A DNA stretch of 64,000 nt, from assembly GCA_947311845.1 (NCBI GenBank), contig CAMZMU010000062.1, forward strand, positions 46,850,906 to 46,914,905, in the 5' to 3' direction. Source of the stretch: Poa pratensis (Eukaryota; Streptophyta; Magnoliopsida; Poales; Poaceae). The notes under the pieces are model-generated. The model had not been told where the DNA came from. It searched no databases and saw nothing but the letters and a program-made list of their open reading frames with translations. The first letter of the stretch is position 1; each line of letters begins with the position of its first letter. A program made the translations under genes and the position numbers. Positions 33,206-44,998 of this stretch are shown piece by piece.

Positions 33206-34339
33206 GCCTATGTCCGTACCAAGCTATTCTCAGTGCTTGTTGCTGTGTTGGATCTTTCAAGCGGTGTGCAATTGGAAGAGCTTAGTTAGCTTAGCTGTGT
33301 GTGGCTTGATCAGTGAAGCTTGATTATAGTGGAGGGAGTGTGAGAAAGAGAGAACATTAGCTACCTAAGTAGGTGAGGATTAAAAATGGTTATTAATAAT
33401 ACATAGCCTGCAGCAGCGCTTTGGTGGTGTGGTGATGATGGTGTGATGATATGCCGTCACTGGAGCTAGCTAACGAGGCCTAACACTCGGCATAATAGTA
33501 CTATGACTAATCATGGGCAACTATACATGTAGGGTAAGCAAGCAAGCCTACAAAAAAGATTAAGTACTACCATATGTTAAGGAGTACATATGGTACGGTA
33601 CTTAAAGTATAAATATACCACAAGATGGCCAACTCGGAGGCTGGCTAGCTCGCGAGAATCAGCTCCATCGATCGCTGGCTTCCATTACAGAACATGGCCT
33701 ACTGCTTAATGTAAGATATCTGGACGAATTAATATTAATGGATTACTATAATAATGTAATAAAAGTGTGTAAGGCCAGCTCTTCGTGAGTTCAAGTAGTG
33801 TTTGGTGAGTTTTTTGGTTTAACATCTTATCTTTTCCTTGAGAGAGATTAAAGAAATTATTTGAGCTGACGTGGTGTACCGGAGGCTTTGTTAATCATCA
33901 TGAAGTTGGGTAATTTACAGTTGTTGTGATGATTGGAGCCATGCAAGTATAGTACTATATATATGGCTGATGTGTGTCTAGAAAGCAAAGCCAAATCGTT
34001 TGCTTGTATTAGAATAGGGAGGAGGCTAGGAGAGATATTTGGACGCTAGTGCGAGGGTTACGAGCGTGCCAAACTGGATTTTTTTTTTTTTTTGAAACTG
34101 CCAAACTGGATTAATTAGACTATCAAAATGCCCGTGCGTTGCAACGGGCGTGCAAAACTAATGTAATTAATTTTGACCATCATTCATTATAATTTTATTC
34201 TGGGGTTTTATGTGATATAGACATACACTATTTTTGTATACGTGTCTCAAACCGAGATTACAAAACAAAAAAACCAAGCATAAGTCTCGACCGATGCATC
34301 TACGTCAGAATCATACACGCAAATGTGCAGTGACACTTT
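33206..34339. other. upstream region of the small gene and AT-rich intergenic DNA
   Basis: Promoter and leader of 32900-33205 lie at the left. From 33400 onward no gene is seen; the motif at 34131-34148 is the only landmark. Confidence 0.5.
34131..34148 (+). repeat. dispersed 18-bp near-palindrome, site 2
   Basis: CCCGTGCGTTGCAACGGG, in the same orientation class as 45325-45343 and opposite to 12682-12699. Confidence 0.7.
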
Positions 34340-34344
34340 AGGAT

Positions 34345-34560
34345 AGGCTCTCACTCATATTTTCCAGAGGATGCTCGCCGTGAGATGTTTGAACCGTTTG
34401 GTCGTCAAGACATCGGCCAACGCCATCTCCATGTCAAACTTCTCCATAGCATCATGTCGCGCATCTTTTTCAGCTTGTCTAGATCAAACCGATCCGTGAC
34501 CAACAGCAGGTGTTGCGTCACTGTCATGCCAAATAGAGGAGCATATATTGGACATTTTCT
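34345..34560 (-). pseudogene. possible MATH-BTB protein fragment
   Basis: The minus strand encodes Q-H-L-L-L-V-T-D-R-F-D-L-D-K-L-K-K, resembling the segment after the BTB fold in grass MATH-BTB proteins (usual A-Q-H-L-L-V-A-A-D-R-Y-x-L-x-R-L-K), then in another frame D-M-E-M-A-L-A-D-V-L. There is no MATH domain or start nearby. It is too short to be sure. Confidence 0.35.
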
Positions 34561-35312
34561 CAATCCGTTGTCCATATACAAATAGCATTAGCAGTATATA
34601 GCAGACATCTTGAATGAAAAGCTTGGGTAGAAAGCACGTAAGGGCTGAAAGAACATACGGTCTTACCTTTCTTTTCTTCATATCATATGGATCCCTCGTG
34701 CGCCTCGATCTCCTGTTAGTTACACATTTATATGGTGATTAACAGTTGTAACTCACATGATGGCACGATGTTGTGCGTGTCTCTCTGTGCAGCGATGATC
34801 AATTGCTAGTACCCGGTATCTGGTCACCTCCGCAGCTCGACGTTGTCACCATGGCCCAGAAGTTCAAACATAATAACAGCCACCAATTAAGCCGACAAAT
34901 CAATTGAGCTTCGATAAATTATTTGGCATCTGAAGATCACAAGTGATTGATACGGATTGAAGAACACGAGCAGCCAGAGCATTACAGCGTGCACCTCATA
35001 GATTCCGACGGCCAGCACATCATGGTGTGCGCGAGCGAGGACTCGCATATGTACACATGGAGATCACCCGGAGCGCGCCCGCCGCGACGGCCATCGGCAT
35101 GAGGGATTGAGGGCAGACGCCAAAGGGTAAATTGTGCGCACGGTGTAGCACTCGATCAAGTCCGGGCATCCGCTGTCCGCTGCGCACCTCGTCGCTGCAT
35201 TCCTCGCCCGAGTGGACTATAATGAGGCTGATCTTGTTCAACGCGCAGCTGCAGGCTGCGTCCTGGCTGTCTGTCATCGTCGCAATGCTTCTATTCTCCC
35301 AGGTTTGGGTCG
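34561..35312. other. intergenic, nothing recognised
   Basis: A short open minus-strand frame at 35020-35277 has no recognisable domain. Otherwise noncoding. Confidence 0.45.
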
Positions 35313-35317
35313 ATCGT
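35313..35317. repeat. 5-bp target-site duplication of the Athila-like element
   Basis: 'atcgt' here and at 44994-44998 flank the element exactly. Confidence 0.95.
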
Positions 35318-36828
35318 TGATGGCTCCCAAGTGCAGGAGATCAATTGTAGTACCTTTCAATTAGAAAAGGTTGTCGAACCCACGAGGAGCTGAAGGTATT
35401 GGTTAGTAAGATTGATAAATAAAACAATAAAAGATGCAGTGTTTTTGGTATTTTCAGTTGTATAATTGCAAGCAGATAACAGATAGTAGCAAGTGAAAGC
35501 TCTCAAAGAGAGAAAGCCCAATCCTCTTATGTGGCAAAGGACAAGCTCAAGTGATGTGTAACTTATATGTGGCAAACGTTCCCGAGGGCGGCATGGATGA
35601 TGCTAGGCATAGAGATTTATTAAACAACACGTTGAATATCTTGTCAAGTTTTAATCCTCTTTGGACGGAGCCATAATTAGGTATAGCTAAATAAATAAAC
35701 TACAACCCCTTATGATGGATCATGTGGCCAAGCAAATGACTGCACAAGAATTATTAAGACCTAAAGTCCCACCATAGCATTACACTCTAAGGTCCCCGAT
35801 ACTAATACCCTCATAATATAACTTCATGACTCGGTCTCAGGTTTACGTGTCCTCCCAAGTCTCCATCAATTCATTACACTACGGTGTTCTCCTATGAGCC
35901 CATAAAGGTGAAGTGTTGTGCAGTCGACGTTCGCACAACACCATCATAGAATCACATAAAAGATAAACTCTTGACAAAATACCAACACATGTCATATATA
36001 AATCATGCCAATTCATCCTATGCCCTCAGGAACATACGGGAACTACTCACAACGTGCGAACATGATCATAATCAGTGGCATAAGTGGTACAACACAATCT
36101 GAAATTATAACTTCACCACCAAATAATGACAAGTACTCAATCACAAACATGAATAGTAGCACAAGACAAGTATCTAGGGTATAGCAACTCTCAAACTGCG
36201 AGGGGAACGGAGTGGATCACGGTGATGATGATGGTGATGGTGCTGGTCTTGATGGGGGTGATGATGTAGAGGCCTCCTCCCACGCCAAGGAGGAGAGGTG
36301 ATGACGATGACGATGATTTCCCCCTTCTCCGGAGTTCCGGAGCAGCAGGATCTGACCCCCCTCGGAAGGGATCAGGAGTTTCGCCGCCGCCGCGACCTCG
36401 GATGGACTTGGAAAAATTAGGGCGTTACTTTTCGGGCGAGACGAAGGCGTCGATAAAAAGCCCCAGGCGAGGAGGTGCCCGAGGCATTTGGTGGTCCCAC
36501 GCGGCCAGGTACATGGGCCGCGTGGGCCACCCCCATTTGGCCCTCGTGGCTCTCCTCTCTTCGGTCTTCTTCCCTCTGCCTTTCTCCCGATGAAAAACTG
36601 ACGCAGTATTTTTCCTTTTATTATTTGAGGTCCTGTAGCTCCTGAAACATTAAAGACAAGAAAAAGGAGGTTTTCTGCCTCCCAGAAATTAAATACCAAA
36701 AATAGGGACTTTGTATGAAAGTCCCCAAAATCATCTAAAACATGTAGAAACAATCATATAATCATGCAAATAACATTCTAGTATGATACTAAAAGTTATA
36801 TAAATGATGATATAAAATGCACGTATCA
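35318..36828 (-). repeat. 3' LTR of the Athila-like element
   Basis: 1511 bp. It contains a 'gatgatgatggtgatggtg' run (36220 region) and a GC-rich segment near 36300-36590. Differences from the other LTR: one extra base near 35657, one missing near 36007 and one missing near 36493. Confidence 0.95.
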
Positions 36829-36840
36829 ACTCCCCCAAGC
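36829..36840 (-). other. polypurine tract of the Athila-like element
   Basis: The minus strand reads gcttgggggagt directly before the 3' LTR. Confidence 0.9.
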
Positions 36841-37805
36841 TTAAACCTTTACTCGTCCTCGAGTAAGTAAGGACATAGATCATTACATGCATCAATGGAC
36901 TTATGGTTGATAAATAAATACGGGCATTGTATCATCATCATATTCAATTGCAAGATAAGATTAATGATCTAAAACTCATACATATGAGGGCAACATAAGT
37001 AGAACTCTAGCAATCACCCCTTACTTTTGAAAGCAAATAACCATTGTATGTTGGACAATCGAATCATATTGTTTTTCACATGCTTTTGCTCTTCATGGCA
37101 AGCATTATAATCTTTTATACTTTGCTGAAATTCAAAGACAAGATAAACTCTCATTGGATAACAAGTTCAAAAGAAGACAAATGAAAAGACAGATAGATAT
37201 AAAAATTGTTATCACTCTTGCTTGACTAGTAACTAGTGCAAACTTTAGTCATGGATATCTCAATCAAGTTCCCATGCTCTACACAACCCTTTTCTTACAC
37301 TTTCCATGGCTAGCTGAAATTTCAGGTGCCTTCCTTTCATTCACATTCAAGAGCATAAGTATTGAAATATCCATGATCATTAATTTGCTCAAAAGATACT
37401 AGGTTGTAACAAGAGTGTTTTATATCCTTTTCATTAAGTCTTCTCAACTTCTTATCCTACAAGACTATATCTTAACCTCAAACTATTAATTCACAAGTCT
37501 TTTTACTTCTTCTATATTGAGATAATTCTATAATTGTCCAACATACTCAAGTTAATTAATTTCAAGGCAAGATGTGATTGAAATTCTAAATATGCCACGC
37601 TCATTTGCATGAGTGTTACCCATAAATCCCCAAACAAGAGAATCATGGATGACACCATACTTTAATATTCATTGATAAACCATAAGATAGGGATACATGA
37701 TAATGCTCCATGAGCTCACACACGCCTAAGAGATATTGATAACTAATCGATAAAAGCAAAGCACACCATGACTAGATAGATATGATAGATTGATAAAGAG
37801 AAAGA
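36841..37805. other. noncoding 3' internal region of the Athila-like element
   Basis: AT-rich, no open frame on either strand, between the extra ORF and the polypurine tract. Confidence 0.7.
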
Positions 37806-38371
37806 CTAGATGGAACTCCCCCAAGCTTGGCGTTCCTCCAGATTCTCCTTTGCTGCAGCCTCCTCCTTCTCATATTCTTCCTCCCATTCAGCCATCTTCC
37901 ATGGGAAAGGCCTTCCATCACGGAAAGATGTAGGTGGATCATTGTACCTGAGGGTGGCGGCTGCTGCAATCTTCTTGAAGCGTTCTTCATATTCGCAGTT
38001 CTGGTTCTCTACATCCCACATGAAGCATTGGAACTTCTCCCATTTGTTGATGACGTCCTTGTACCTATCTTCCAGATCTTCAAGCCTTTTCTTGTACTCT
38101 TCAACCTTCTTCTCCAGCTCCAGGTTCATGAAGTGGTGAGCATCAAGGCTGCGGTAAACCACAGTGCCATACCTGAAGGTCTTGTCCTCTAACTCATCCA
38201 GCCTTTCCTCCACCGTGCCGGTGGCCTTGGGAGCCTTCACCTCCTCCACGAGCATCACGCCCTCCTTGAAGCACACGGTCTTCGGTGGTGTCATCACGGA
38301 GTTGAGGTAGCGGTTCACAACACCTCCTTGGGAGAGCTCTCCCCCTCTTGGTTGGATCCGGAGCAAGACAT
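37806..38371 (-). CDS. ORF downstream of pol in the Athila-like element, coiled-coil protein
   Basis: The clear open frame is 38366-37806 (186 codons). The better-looking start is the ATG at 38369-38371, whose frame joins after a one-base shift near 38325. The product has a central coiled-coil-like Glu/Lys/Leu region (L-E-L-E-K-K-V-E-E-Y-K-K-R-L-E-D-L-E-D-R) and a second acidic helix near the end (E-W-E-E-E-Y-E-K-E-E). It shows no signal peptide or membrane segment, so it does not look like an envelope protein although it sits in the env position. Its role is unknown. A polypurine-like 'cttgggggag' overlaps its stop (37814-37828). Confidence 0.55.
37814..37828 (-). other. second polypurine-like tract
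   Basis: The minus strand reads aagcttgggggagtt, almost the same as the tract at 36829-36840, about 1 kb upstream of the 3' LTR at the end of the extra ORF. Confidence 0.6.
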
Positions 38372-38682
38372 GGCTAAAACCTGACAGGCAGAAACAGCAG
38401 AAACAAAGATCGCTCGAGAACGCTCGGTGCGAGATTAGATCGGCAGAGAGGGTATATATTGAGGGTTTTTAGGTCAAGACGAAGCGTCGGGATCGAAAAC
38501 GAGACGAAAAGGGACTCCGAGGTGGAAAAGGAGCCCACGCGGCCAGGTACATGGGCCGCGTGGGCCCCCTCTTTCCTCCTCGGGTCTCCGTTTCGTCCAG
38601 TTTTCTTGTCCCACACGTTAATTTCCATAAAAAATGACTCCGTAAAATATTATGCAATTCCGAGAAACTTTCCAACAGTAAG

Positions 38683-41600
38683 TTACCTTCTATTGTTTTG
38701 GGTTTCTGAAACTGCACGGTTTCTCTCAATTACCTCCTCCGGTGTTTGTAAATTCAACTCCTCCACCCTTCCGATGAAGCTCTTTCCTGCAATATAAGGT
38801 TTAAGGCGTTGTCCATTGACTACATGAGGTTTACCTTTCATGTCACCGTGAAGACGGATAGCTCCTGAACGGTACACCTCCTGTATCACTAATGGTCCCT
38901 GCCACTTTGAAGCTAGCTTCCCTGCAGAAAACTTGAAACGAGAGTTGTATAATAAAACTTGATCACCTACTTTGAATTCCTTTTTCTTAATTTTCTTGTC
39001 ATGCCAAATCTTAACTTTTTCTTTAAACATCCTGGCACTTTCATAAGCTTCATTTCTCCATTCGTCAAGTAGGTTTAGGTCAAGAATTCTCTTTTCTCCC
39101 GCAGTTTTAAAATCAAAGTTCAGTTGTTTAATAGCCCATCTAGCTTTATGTTCTAGTTCAACAGGTAAGTGACAAGCTTTTCCATAAACCATTTTATAAG
39201 GAGACATTCCCATAGGATTTTTAAAAGCAGTTCTATAAGCCCACAAAGCATCATTAATCTTAATTGGCCAATCAGATCTAGACTTATTCACTGTCTTTTC
39301 CAAAATGAGTTTAATTTCCCTATTGCTTAATTCAACTTGCCCACTTGTTTGAGGATGATAAGGAGATGCAATTCTATGGTTAACATCATATTTTGCCAAA
39401 GTTTTTCTAAGAACACCATGCAAGAAATGAGAACCACCATCAGTAATTAAGAACCTAGGAACACCAAACCTGGGGAAAATGATGTCCTTGAGCATCTTCA
39501 TTGCTGTGGCATGATCTGCACTTTTGGTTGGAATTGCTTCCACCCACTTTGTAACATAGTCAACTGCAACCAAAATGTGAGTATGCTTTGTCTTTGATTC
39601 TGGGAAAGGACCCATAAAGTCAAAACCCCACACATCAAATGGTTCAAGTGGCAATGAATAATTCATAGGCATTTCATTCCTCCTACCAATGTTTCCTACT
39701 CTTTGACATTTATCACAAGATTTAACATATTCAGCACAGTCCTTAAATAAAGTAGGCCAATAGAAACCAGATTGTAATACCTTTGCTCCTGTGCGATCTC
39801 CTGCATGATGCCCTCCATAGGGACTGTCATGACAATCTCTTATAATAGCCTGTTGTTCATGCTCAGGTACACAACGTCTAATAATACCATCCACACTTTT
39901 CTTATAGAGGAAAGGATCATCCCAAAAATAATGTCTAAGATCATAAAAGAATTTCTTTCTTTGTTGAGAAGTGAAGTGTGGAGGCAAAACTTTACCAACA
40001 ATAAAATTTGCATAGTTGGCAAACCAAGGAGATGCAACTTTAGCACTAGAAACATTAACAATTGCAAGTTGTTCATTAACAAAGCTATCATTAATAGGAA
40101 TAGGATCATCAGGTATGCTTTCCATCCTAGAGAGATGATCAGCAACTTGATTATCCTCCCCTTTCCTATCAACAATGTGTAAATCAAATTCTTGCAATAG
40201 AAGTACCCATCTTATTAGTCTAGGCTTAGCATCTTTCTTATTCATCAAGTATTTAATAGCAGAATGATCAGTATGTATTGTGACTTTTGAATCAGTAATA
40301 TAAGGTCTAAACTTGTCACAAGCAAACAGTACTGCTAAAAATTCTTTCTCAGTTGTAGCATAATTCTTTTGAGCAGCATCAAGTGTTCTACTAGCATAAT
40401 AAATAACATTCAGTTTCTTATCAACACGTTGGCCCAAAACAGCCCCAACTGCATAATCACTAGCATCACACATAATTTCAAAAGGCAAGTTCCAATCAGG
40501 AGGTTGAATAATGGGAGCAGTGATTAAAGCATTCTTCAAAATATTAAAGGACTCAATGCAATCATCATTAAAAGAGAAAGGAACATCCTTTTGCAGAAGA
40601 TTGGTTAGAGGTTTTGATATTTTGGAGAAATCCTTAATGAACCTACGGTAAAAACCTGCATGCCCAAGAAAACTTCTTATACCTTTGAGGTCCCTTGGAT
40701 ATGGTAGTTTTTCAATAGCTTCAATCTTTGCTGGATCAACTTCTATTCCTTCTCCAGAAATCTTATGCCCAAGAACTATACCCTCAGTAACCATGAAGTG
40801 ACACTTCTCCCAATTAAGAACCAAGTGTTGGTCTTCACAACGCTGTAAAACTTTGTTAAGGTTGAACAAGCAATTATCGAAGGAAGTACCATACACAGAA
40901 AAATCATCCATAAAAACCTCCATTATCTTTTCAATATAATCAGCAAATATAGCATTCATGCATCTTTGAAAAGTAGCAGGAGCATTACATAAACCGAATG
41001 GCATTCTCCTGTAAGCAAAAGTACCATATGGGCAAGTAAAAGTGGTCTTTTCTTGATCATCCTTATGGACAGGAATTTGCGAGAAACCTGAATAACCATC
41101 TAGATAGCAAAAGTGAGAGTGTTTAGACAACCTTTCTAGCATTTGATCAATAAATGGCAATGGATAATGATCTTTTCGAGTTGCTTTATTCAATTTTCTG
41201 AAATCAATAACCATCCTATAACCAACTACAGTACGTTGAGCCACAAGTTCATCCTTTTCATTTGGAACAACAGTCATTCCACCCTTTTTAGGAACACAAT
41301 GAACAGGACTAACCCACTTACTGTCAGCTATAGGATAAATGATACCAGCTTCAATAAGTCTTATTACCTCTTTCCTTACCACTTCTTTCATTTTTGGATG
41401 GAGGCGGCGTTGAAAATCAACAACAGGTTTTGCATCTTCCTCCAGATTAATTTTATGCATACATAGAGCGGGGCTTATACCTTTAAGATCATCAAGAGAG
41501 TATCCAATGGCTGGTCGGTGAGCTTTTAGCACATCAAGTAATTTCTCTTCCTCTTCAGCTGAAAGGTTAGCACTAATAATGACAGGATATATGCTCTTCT

Positions 41601-42033
41601 CATCCAAATATGCATATTTCAGATTTGCAGGCAAAGGTTTCAATTCAAAACTAGGATCCCCTTTAGGTGGTGGTAGCACTCCTAAATTATCAGGTGGGAT
41701 ATGCAATTGTAATTGTGGTGGTTGTTGCCATAATATTTGTTCCAAAGCCTCTTTTTCCTCATCATTAAATGGTTCATCTTGATTAAGCATATAACGTTCT
41801 ACAACATCAGTTGAAGCTACAGCTATATGAGCAAGAGTTTCAATTAAATTATTAGGAATTGGCTCTTTCTCAACATGTTTATCAGCAAATTTGGAAAAGT
41901 TAAATTCAAGTTTCTCACCAGCACATTTAATAAACACTTTCTCTTTAGGCAAATTAATTTCAGCACCAACAGTATGTAAGAAAGGTCTACCAAAAATGAT
42001 AGGACAAAATGAATCTTGAGGACAACCAAGCAC
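38683..42033 (-). CDS. Athila-like pol: reverse transcriptase, RNase H, integrase
   Basis: A single open frame of 1116 codons. Visible domains: the end of the protease-linked region (F-G-R-P-F-L near residue 15); reverse transcriptase from about 220 to 400 with F-M-D-D near 374 as the catalytic motif; an RNase H domain starting near 520 (D-A-S-D-Y-A-V-G); the integrase zinc-binding H-H-C-C region near 740-785; the integrase core with D-F-M-G near 804, T-D-G-G-S near 863 and the third acidic residue in G-Q-V-E-L-S-N-R-E near 900. It makes the DNA copy and inserts it in the nucleus. The frame is fully open, consistent with a young element. It lies one frame out from the protease frame upstream. 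Confidence 0.93.
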   Translation of the reverse strand: MLGCPQDSFCPIIFGRPFLHTVGAEINLPKEKVFIKCAGEKLEFNFSKFADKHVEKEPIPNNLIETLAHIAVASTDVVERYMLNQDEPFNDEEKEALEQILWQQPPQLQLHIPPDNLGVLPPPKGDPSFELKPLPANLKYAYLDEKSIYPVIISANLSAEEEEKLLDVLKAHRPAIGYSLDDLKGISPALCMHKINLEEDAKPVVDFQRRLHPKMKEVVRKEVIRLIEAGIIYPIADSKWVSPVHCVPKKGGMTVVPNEKDELVAQRTVVGYRMVIDFRKLNKATRKDHYPLPFIDQMLERLSKHSHFCYLDGYSGFSQIPVHKDDQEKTTFTCPYGTFAYRRMPFGLCNAPATFQRCMNAIFADYIEKIMEVFMDDFSVYGTSFDNCLFNLNKVLQRCEDQHLVLNWEKCHFMVTEGIVLGHKISGEGIEVDPAKIEAIEKLPYPRDLKGIRSFLGHAGFYRRFIKDFSKISKPLTNLLQKDVPFSFNDDCIESFNILKNALITAPIIQPPDWNLPFEIMCDASDYAVGAVLGQRVDKKLNVIYYASRTLDAAQKNYATTEKEFLAVLFACDKFRPYITDSKVTIHTDHSAIKYLMNKKDAKPRLIRWVLLLQEFDLHIVDRKGEDNQVADHLSRMESIPDDPIPINDSFVNEQLAIVNVSSAKVASPWFANYANFIVGKVLPPHFTSQQRKKFFYDLRHYFWDDPFLYKKSVDGIIRRCVPEHEQQAIIRDCHDSPYGGHHAGDRTGAKVLQSGFYWPTLFKDCAEYVKSCDKCQRVGNIGRRNEMPMNYSLPLEPFDVWGFDFMGPFPESKTKHTHILVAVDYVTKWVEAIPTKSADHATAMKMLKDIIFPRFGVPRFLITDGGSHFLHGVLRKTLAKYDVNHRIASPYHPQTSGQVELSNREIKLILEKTVNKSRSDWPIKINDALWAYRTAFKNPMGMSPYKMVYGKACHLPVELEHKARWAIKQLNFDFKTAGEKRILDLNLLDEWRNEAYESARMFKEKVKIWHDKKIKKKEFKVGDQVLLYNSRFKFSAGKLASKWQGPLVIQEVYRSGAIRLHGDMKGKPHVVNGQRLKPYIAGKSFIGRVEELNLQTPEEVIERNRAVSETQNNRR

Positions 42034-42053
42034 AATAAAATCAGCAGGGTATT

Positions 42054-43001
42054 TTATTTTGCCAACAATACTTCAACATCTCTAACAATTCCAAATGGAC
42101 TAATATAATCTTTATTAGCAAGTTGAATTGTCATACCTGTCTCTTCCATAACAATGGGATCAATATCAGGCTTGATCTCAAGATAAAGAGAATATGGAAT
42201 GACACTAATACTTGCTCCAATATCACATAGACCATGATAACTTGAAGTCCCAATAGAGCATGATATAACAGGTTTCCCAACTTTGGCCGAATTACCTTTG
42301 ATGACTTTGGTAGCATCTTCACATAGATAAACATCCACTGGGTCTTCTTCATTTAGTTGCTTGATAACAGAAATTTGAGTGTTGACTTCCACCTGTTCAT
42401 AAGGCTGAGAACATCTTTTGTTACTCTTGTTAGTAACAGCTTTAAGTAAATTCTCCTTAACTTGGTTTGGAAATGGAGGTGGTTCAACATACTCCTCAAT
42501 TGTCACAGATGACATTGGTTCAACCTGTTTAATAACTTTAGGAACAACAATAGATTGTTTAACAGGTTCAACATAAACTTCAAATCCACTTTTTGGAACA
42601 CAGATATGATCAGCAAAACCTTTAGCTATTTCAATTATAACATAAGGATCAAGACCAAAAGTATCACTCAGATTTTTAAACAGAATAGAAGTAGAGAAAT
42701 TCTCTACACATGAATATTCATAATCAAAATATGGCTCATTACCTTTATCAAGATCCCAGTGGCTAGTATTTTCAGAAATAGTCTCCAATAAATTCCATGC
42801 TTCTTCTTCAGTGTTATTAGTAAAACTTCCACCAGATGAATTATCCAGAATCTCCTTGTGCTTCATAGGTAGTCTCACATAAAAGTTTATCAATATAAGT
42901 TTCCTTGTAAGATCATGACATGGATTCTTGCGAAGGAGTTCCTTTAACCTCCCCCAAGCTCTGATGTGGCCAGAAATTGAATATATAGCAGCGGTTATCA
43001 T
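42054..43001 (-). CDS. Athila-like gag C-terminal part and protease, frame-broken
   Basis: This open frame contains the rest of gag after a one-base frame break and then the aspartic protease, with the active-site segment [11 protein letters not shown] (the residue after Asp is Ile rather than the usual Ser/Thr, a form I also associate with Athila-type proteases). It closes at about 42054 where a base appears to be missing before the pol frame. No CCHC zinc knuckle is visible. Whether the two breaks are real cannot be told from this sequence alone. Confidence 0.8.
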   Translation of the reverse strand: MITAAIYSISGHIRAWGRLKELLRKNPCHDLTRKLILINFYVRLPMKHKEILDNSSGGSFTNNTEEEAWNLLETISENTSHWDLDKGNEPYFDYEYSCVENFSTSILFKNLSDTFGLDPYVIIEIAKGFADHICVPKSGFEVYVEPVKQSIVVPKVIKQVEPMSSVTIEEYVEPPPFPNQVKENLLKAVTNKSNKRCSQPYEQVEVNTQISVIKQLNEEDPVDVYLCEDATKVIKGNSAKVGKPVISCSIGTSSYHGLCDIGASISVIPYSLYLEIKPDIDPIVMEETGMTIQLANKDYISPFGIVRDVEVLLAK

Positions 43002-43416
43002 AAGCTTCTTTAGGAGTAAAATATTTAAGAAAGAAAACCTTCCTCAAGATACTCCATTCATTCTGGACCTCTTCATCCAAAGACCTGTACCAATCACGAG
43101 CATTACCAGATAAAGACAAATACAATAGCTTCCTTTTTACCTGATCCTCTGAAATACCAGGTAGTCTGAATAAGCCACATATGTCCTCAATTATTTCCAT
43201 GTGCTCGCGTGCCGACTTAGTTCCATCTCCTGTAAATGGATTTTTCATAACTCTTTTAACATGACCCATGGGAATTTTATATCCCACTTTAGGTATCTCA
43301 GGCACAGCAGTTTCAACCACCTTTGCAGTAGTGGCATAAGCACTTTCATATAGAGCAAGATGCAGCGAGGCACGATTCATAAATGCCATAGTAACAATGA
43401 GATAAACAGCTTTCAA
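42913..43416 (-). CDS. Athila-like gag N-terminal part
   Basis: The likely start is the ATG at about 43389 (M-A-F-M-N). It shows the retrotransposon gag core: A-R-E-H-M-E-I-I-E-D-I-C-G-L-F, then L-S-G-N-A-R-D-W-Y and W-S-I-L-R-K-V-F. The product would form the virus-like particle in the cytoplasm. The frame drifts out near 42960 and continues in the overlapping frame 43001-42054. Confidence 0.85.
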   Translation of the reverse strand: MKAVYLIVTMAFMNRASLHLALYESAYATTAKVVETAVPEIPKVGYKIPMGHVKRVMKNPFTGDGTKSAREHMEIIEDICGLFRLPGISEDQVKRKLLYLSLSGNARDWYRSLDEEVQNEWSILRKVFFLKYFTPKEAYDNRCYIFNFWPHQSLGEVKGTPSQESMS

Positions 43417-43453
43417 GTTTCCTTACCAAACTTCTTACCAATAGCGCTACGCT

Positions 43454-43470
43454 CCCCGGCAACGGCGCCA
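43454..43470 (-). other. primer-binding site, tRNA-Asp type
   Basis: The minus strand reads TGGCGCCGTTGCCGGGG, 11 nt inside the 5' LTR. This is the usual PBS of grass Athila-like gypsy elements. Confidence 0.92.
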
Positions 43471-43481
43471 GAAAAGTATCT

Positions 43482-44993
43482 TGATGGCTCCCAAGTGCAG
43501 GAGATCAATTGTAGTACCTTTCAATTAGAAAAGGTTGTCGAACCCACGAGGAGCTGAAGGTATTGGTTAGTAAGATTGATAAATAAAACAATAAAAGATG
43601 CAGTGTTTTTGGTATTTTCAGTTGTATAATTGCAAGCAGATAACAGATAGTAGCAAGTGAAAGCTCTCAAAGAGAGAAAGCCCAATCCTCTTATGTGGCA
43701 AAGGACAAGCTCAAGTGATGTGTAACTTATATGTGGCAAACGTTCCCGAGGGCGGCATGGATGATGCTAGGCATAGAGATTTATTAAACAACACGTTGAA
43801 TATCTTGTCAAGTTTTAATCTCTTTGGACGGAGCCATAATTAGGTATAGCTAAATAAATAAACTACAACCCCTTATGATGGATCATGTGGCCAAGCAAAT
43901 GACTGCACAAGAATTATTAAGACCTAAAGTCCCACCATAGCATTACACTCTAAGGTCCCCGATACTAATACCCTCATAATATAACTTCATGACTCGGTCT
44001 CAGGTTTACGTGTCCTCCCAAGTCTCCATCAATTCATTACACTACGGTGTTCTCCTATGAGCCCATAAAGGTGAAGTGTTGTGCAGTCGACGTTCGCACA
44101 ACACCATCATAGAATCACATAAAAGATAAACTCTTGACAAAATACCAACACATGTCATATATAAATCATTGCCAATTCATCCTATGCCCTCAGGAACATA
44201 CGGGAACTACTCACAACGTGCGAACATGATCATAATCAGTGGCATAAGTGGTACAACACAATCTGAAATTATAACTTCACCACCAAATAATGACAAGTAC
44301 TCAATCACAAACATGAATAGTAGCACAAGACAAGTATCTAGGGTATAGCAACTCTCAAACTGCGAGGGGAACGGAGTGGATCACGGTGATGATGATGGTG
44401 ATGGTGCTGGTCTTGATGGGGGTGATGATGTAGAGGCCTCCTCCCACGCCAAGGAGGAGAGGTGATGACGATGACGATGATTTCCCCCTTCTCCGGAGTT
44501 CCGGAGCAGCAGGATCTGACCCCCCTCGGAAGGGATCAGGAGTTTCGCCGCCGCCGCGACCTCGGATGGACTTGGAAAAATTAGGGCGTTACTTTTCGGG
44601 CGAGACGAAGGCGTCGATAAAAAGCCCCAGGCGAGGAGGTGCCCGAGGCATTTGGGTGGTCCCACGCGGCCAGGTACATGGGCCGCGTGGGCCACCCCCA
44701 TTTGGCCCTCGTGGCTCTCCTCTCTTCGGTCTTCTTCCCTCTGCCTTTCTCCCGATGAAAAACTGACGCAGTATTTTTCCTTTTATTATTTGAGGTCCTG
44801 TAGCTCCTGAAACATTAAAGACAAGAAAAAGGAGGTTTTCTGCCTCCCAGAAATTAAATACCAAAAATAGGGACTTTGTATGAAAGTCCCCAAAATCATC
44901 TAAAACATGTAGAAACAATCATATAATCATGCAAATAACATTCTAGTATGATACTAAAAGTTATATAAATGATGATATAAAATGCACGTATCA
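43482..44993 (-). repeat. 5' LTR of the Athila-like element
   Basis: 1512 bp, followed by the repeated 'atcgt'. Identical to 35318-36828 except for three one-base indels. Confidence 0.95.
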
Positions 44994-44998
44994 ATCGT

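Larger units (their letters stand above)
35318..44993 (-). mobile_element. complete Athila-like Ty3/gypsy LTR retrotransposon
   Basis: A 9676-bp element has 1.51-kb LTRs (TGATGG...CGTATCA on the plus strand), an exact 5-bp target duplication, a tRNA-Asp-type PBS beside the right LTR and a polypurine tract beside the left LTR. Genes in order on the minus strand: gag, protease, reverse transcriptase, RNase H, integrase, then a separate ORF in the position where Athila elements carry their env-like gene. The two LTRs differ only by three one-base indels, so the insertion is very young. Two one-base frame breaks (near 42960 in gag, near 42070 between protease and reverse transcriptase) are the only obvious defects. 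Confidence 0.93.

Noticed and set aside
32868..33323. 151-codon plus-strand frame over the small Arg-rich gene
   Set aside because: It is the shadow of the minus-strand frame; the minus strand has the better promoter and codon pattern.
34345..34560. Functional MATH-BTB gene
   Set aside because: Only one short motif is visible, out of frame with the next segment and without MATH domain or start.
36220..36310. CRISPR-like or coding repeat in the Athila LTR
   Set aside because: It is a simple gat/ggt trinucleotide run in both LTRs, not a spaced repeat array.
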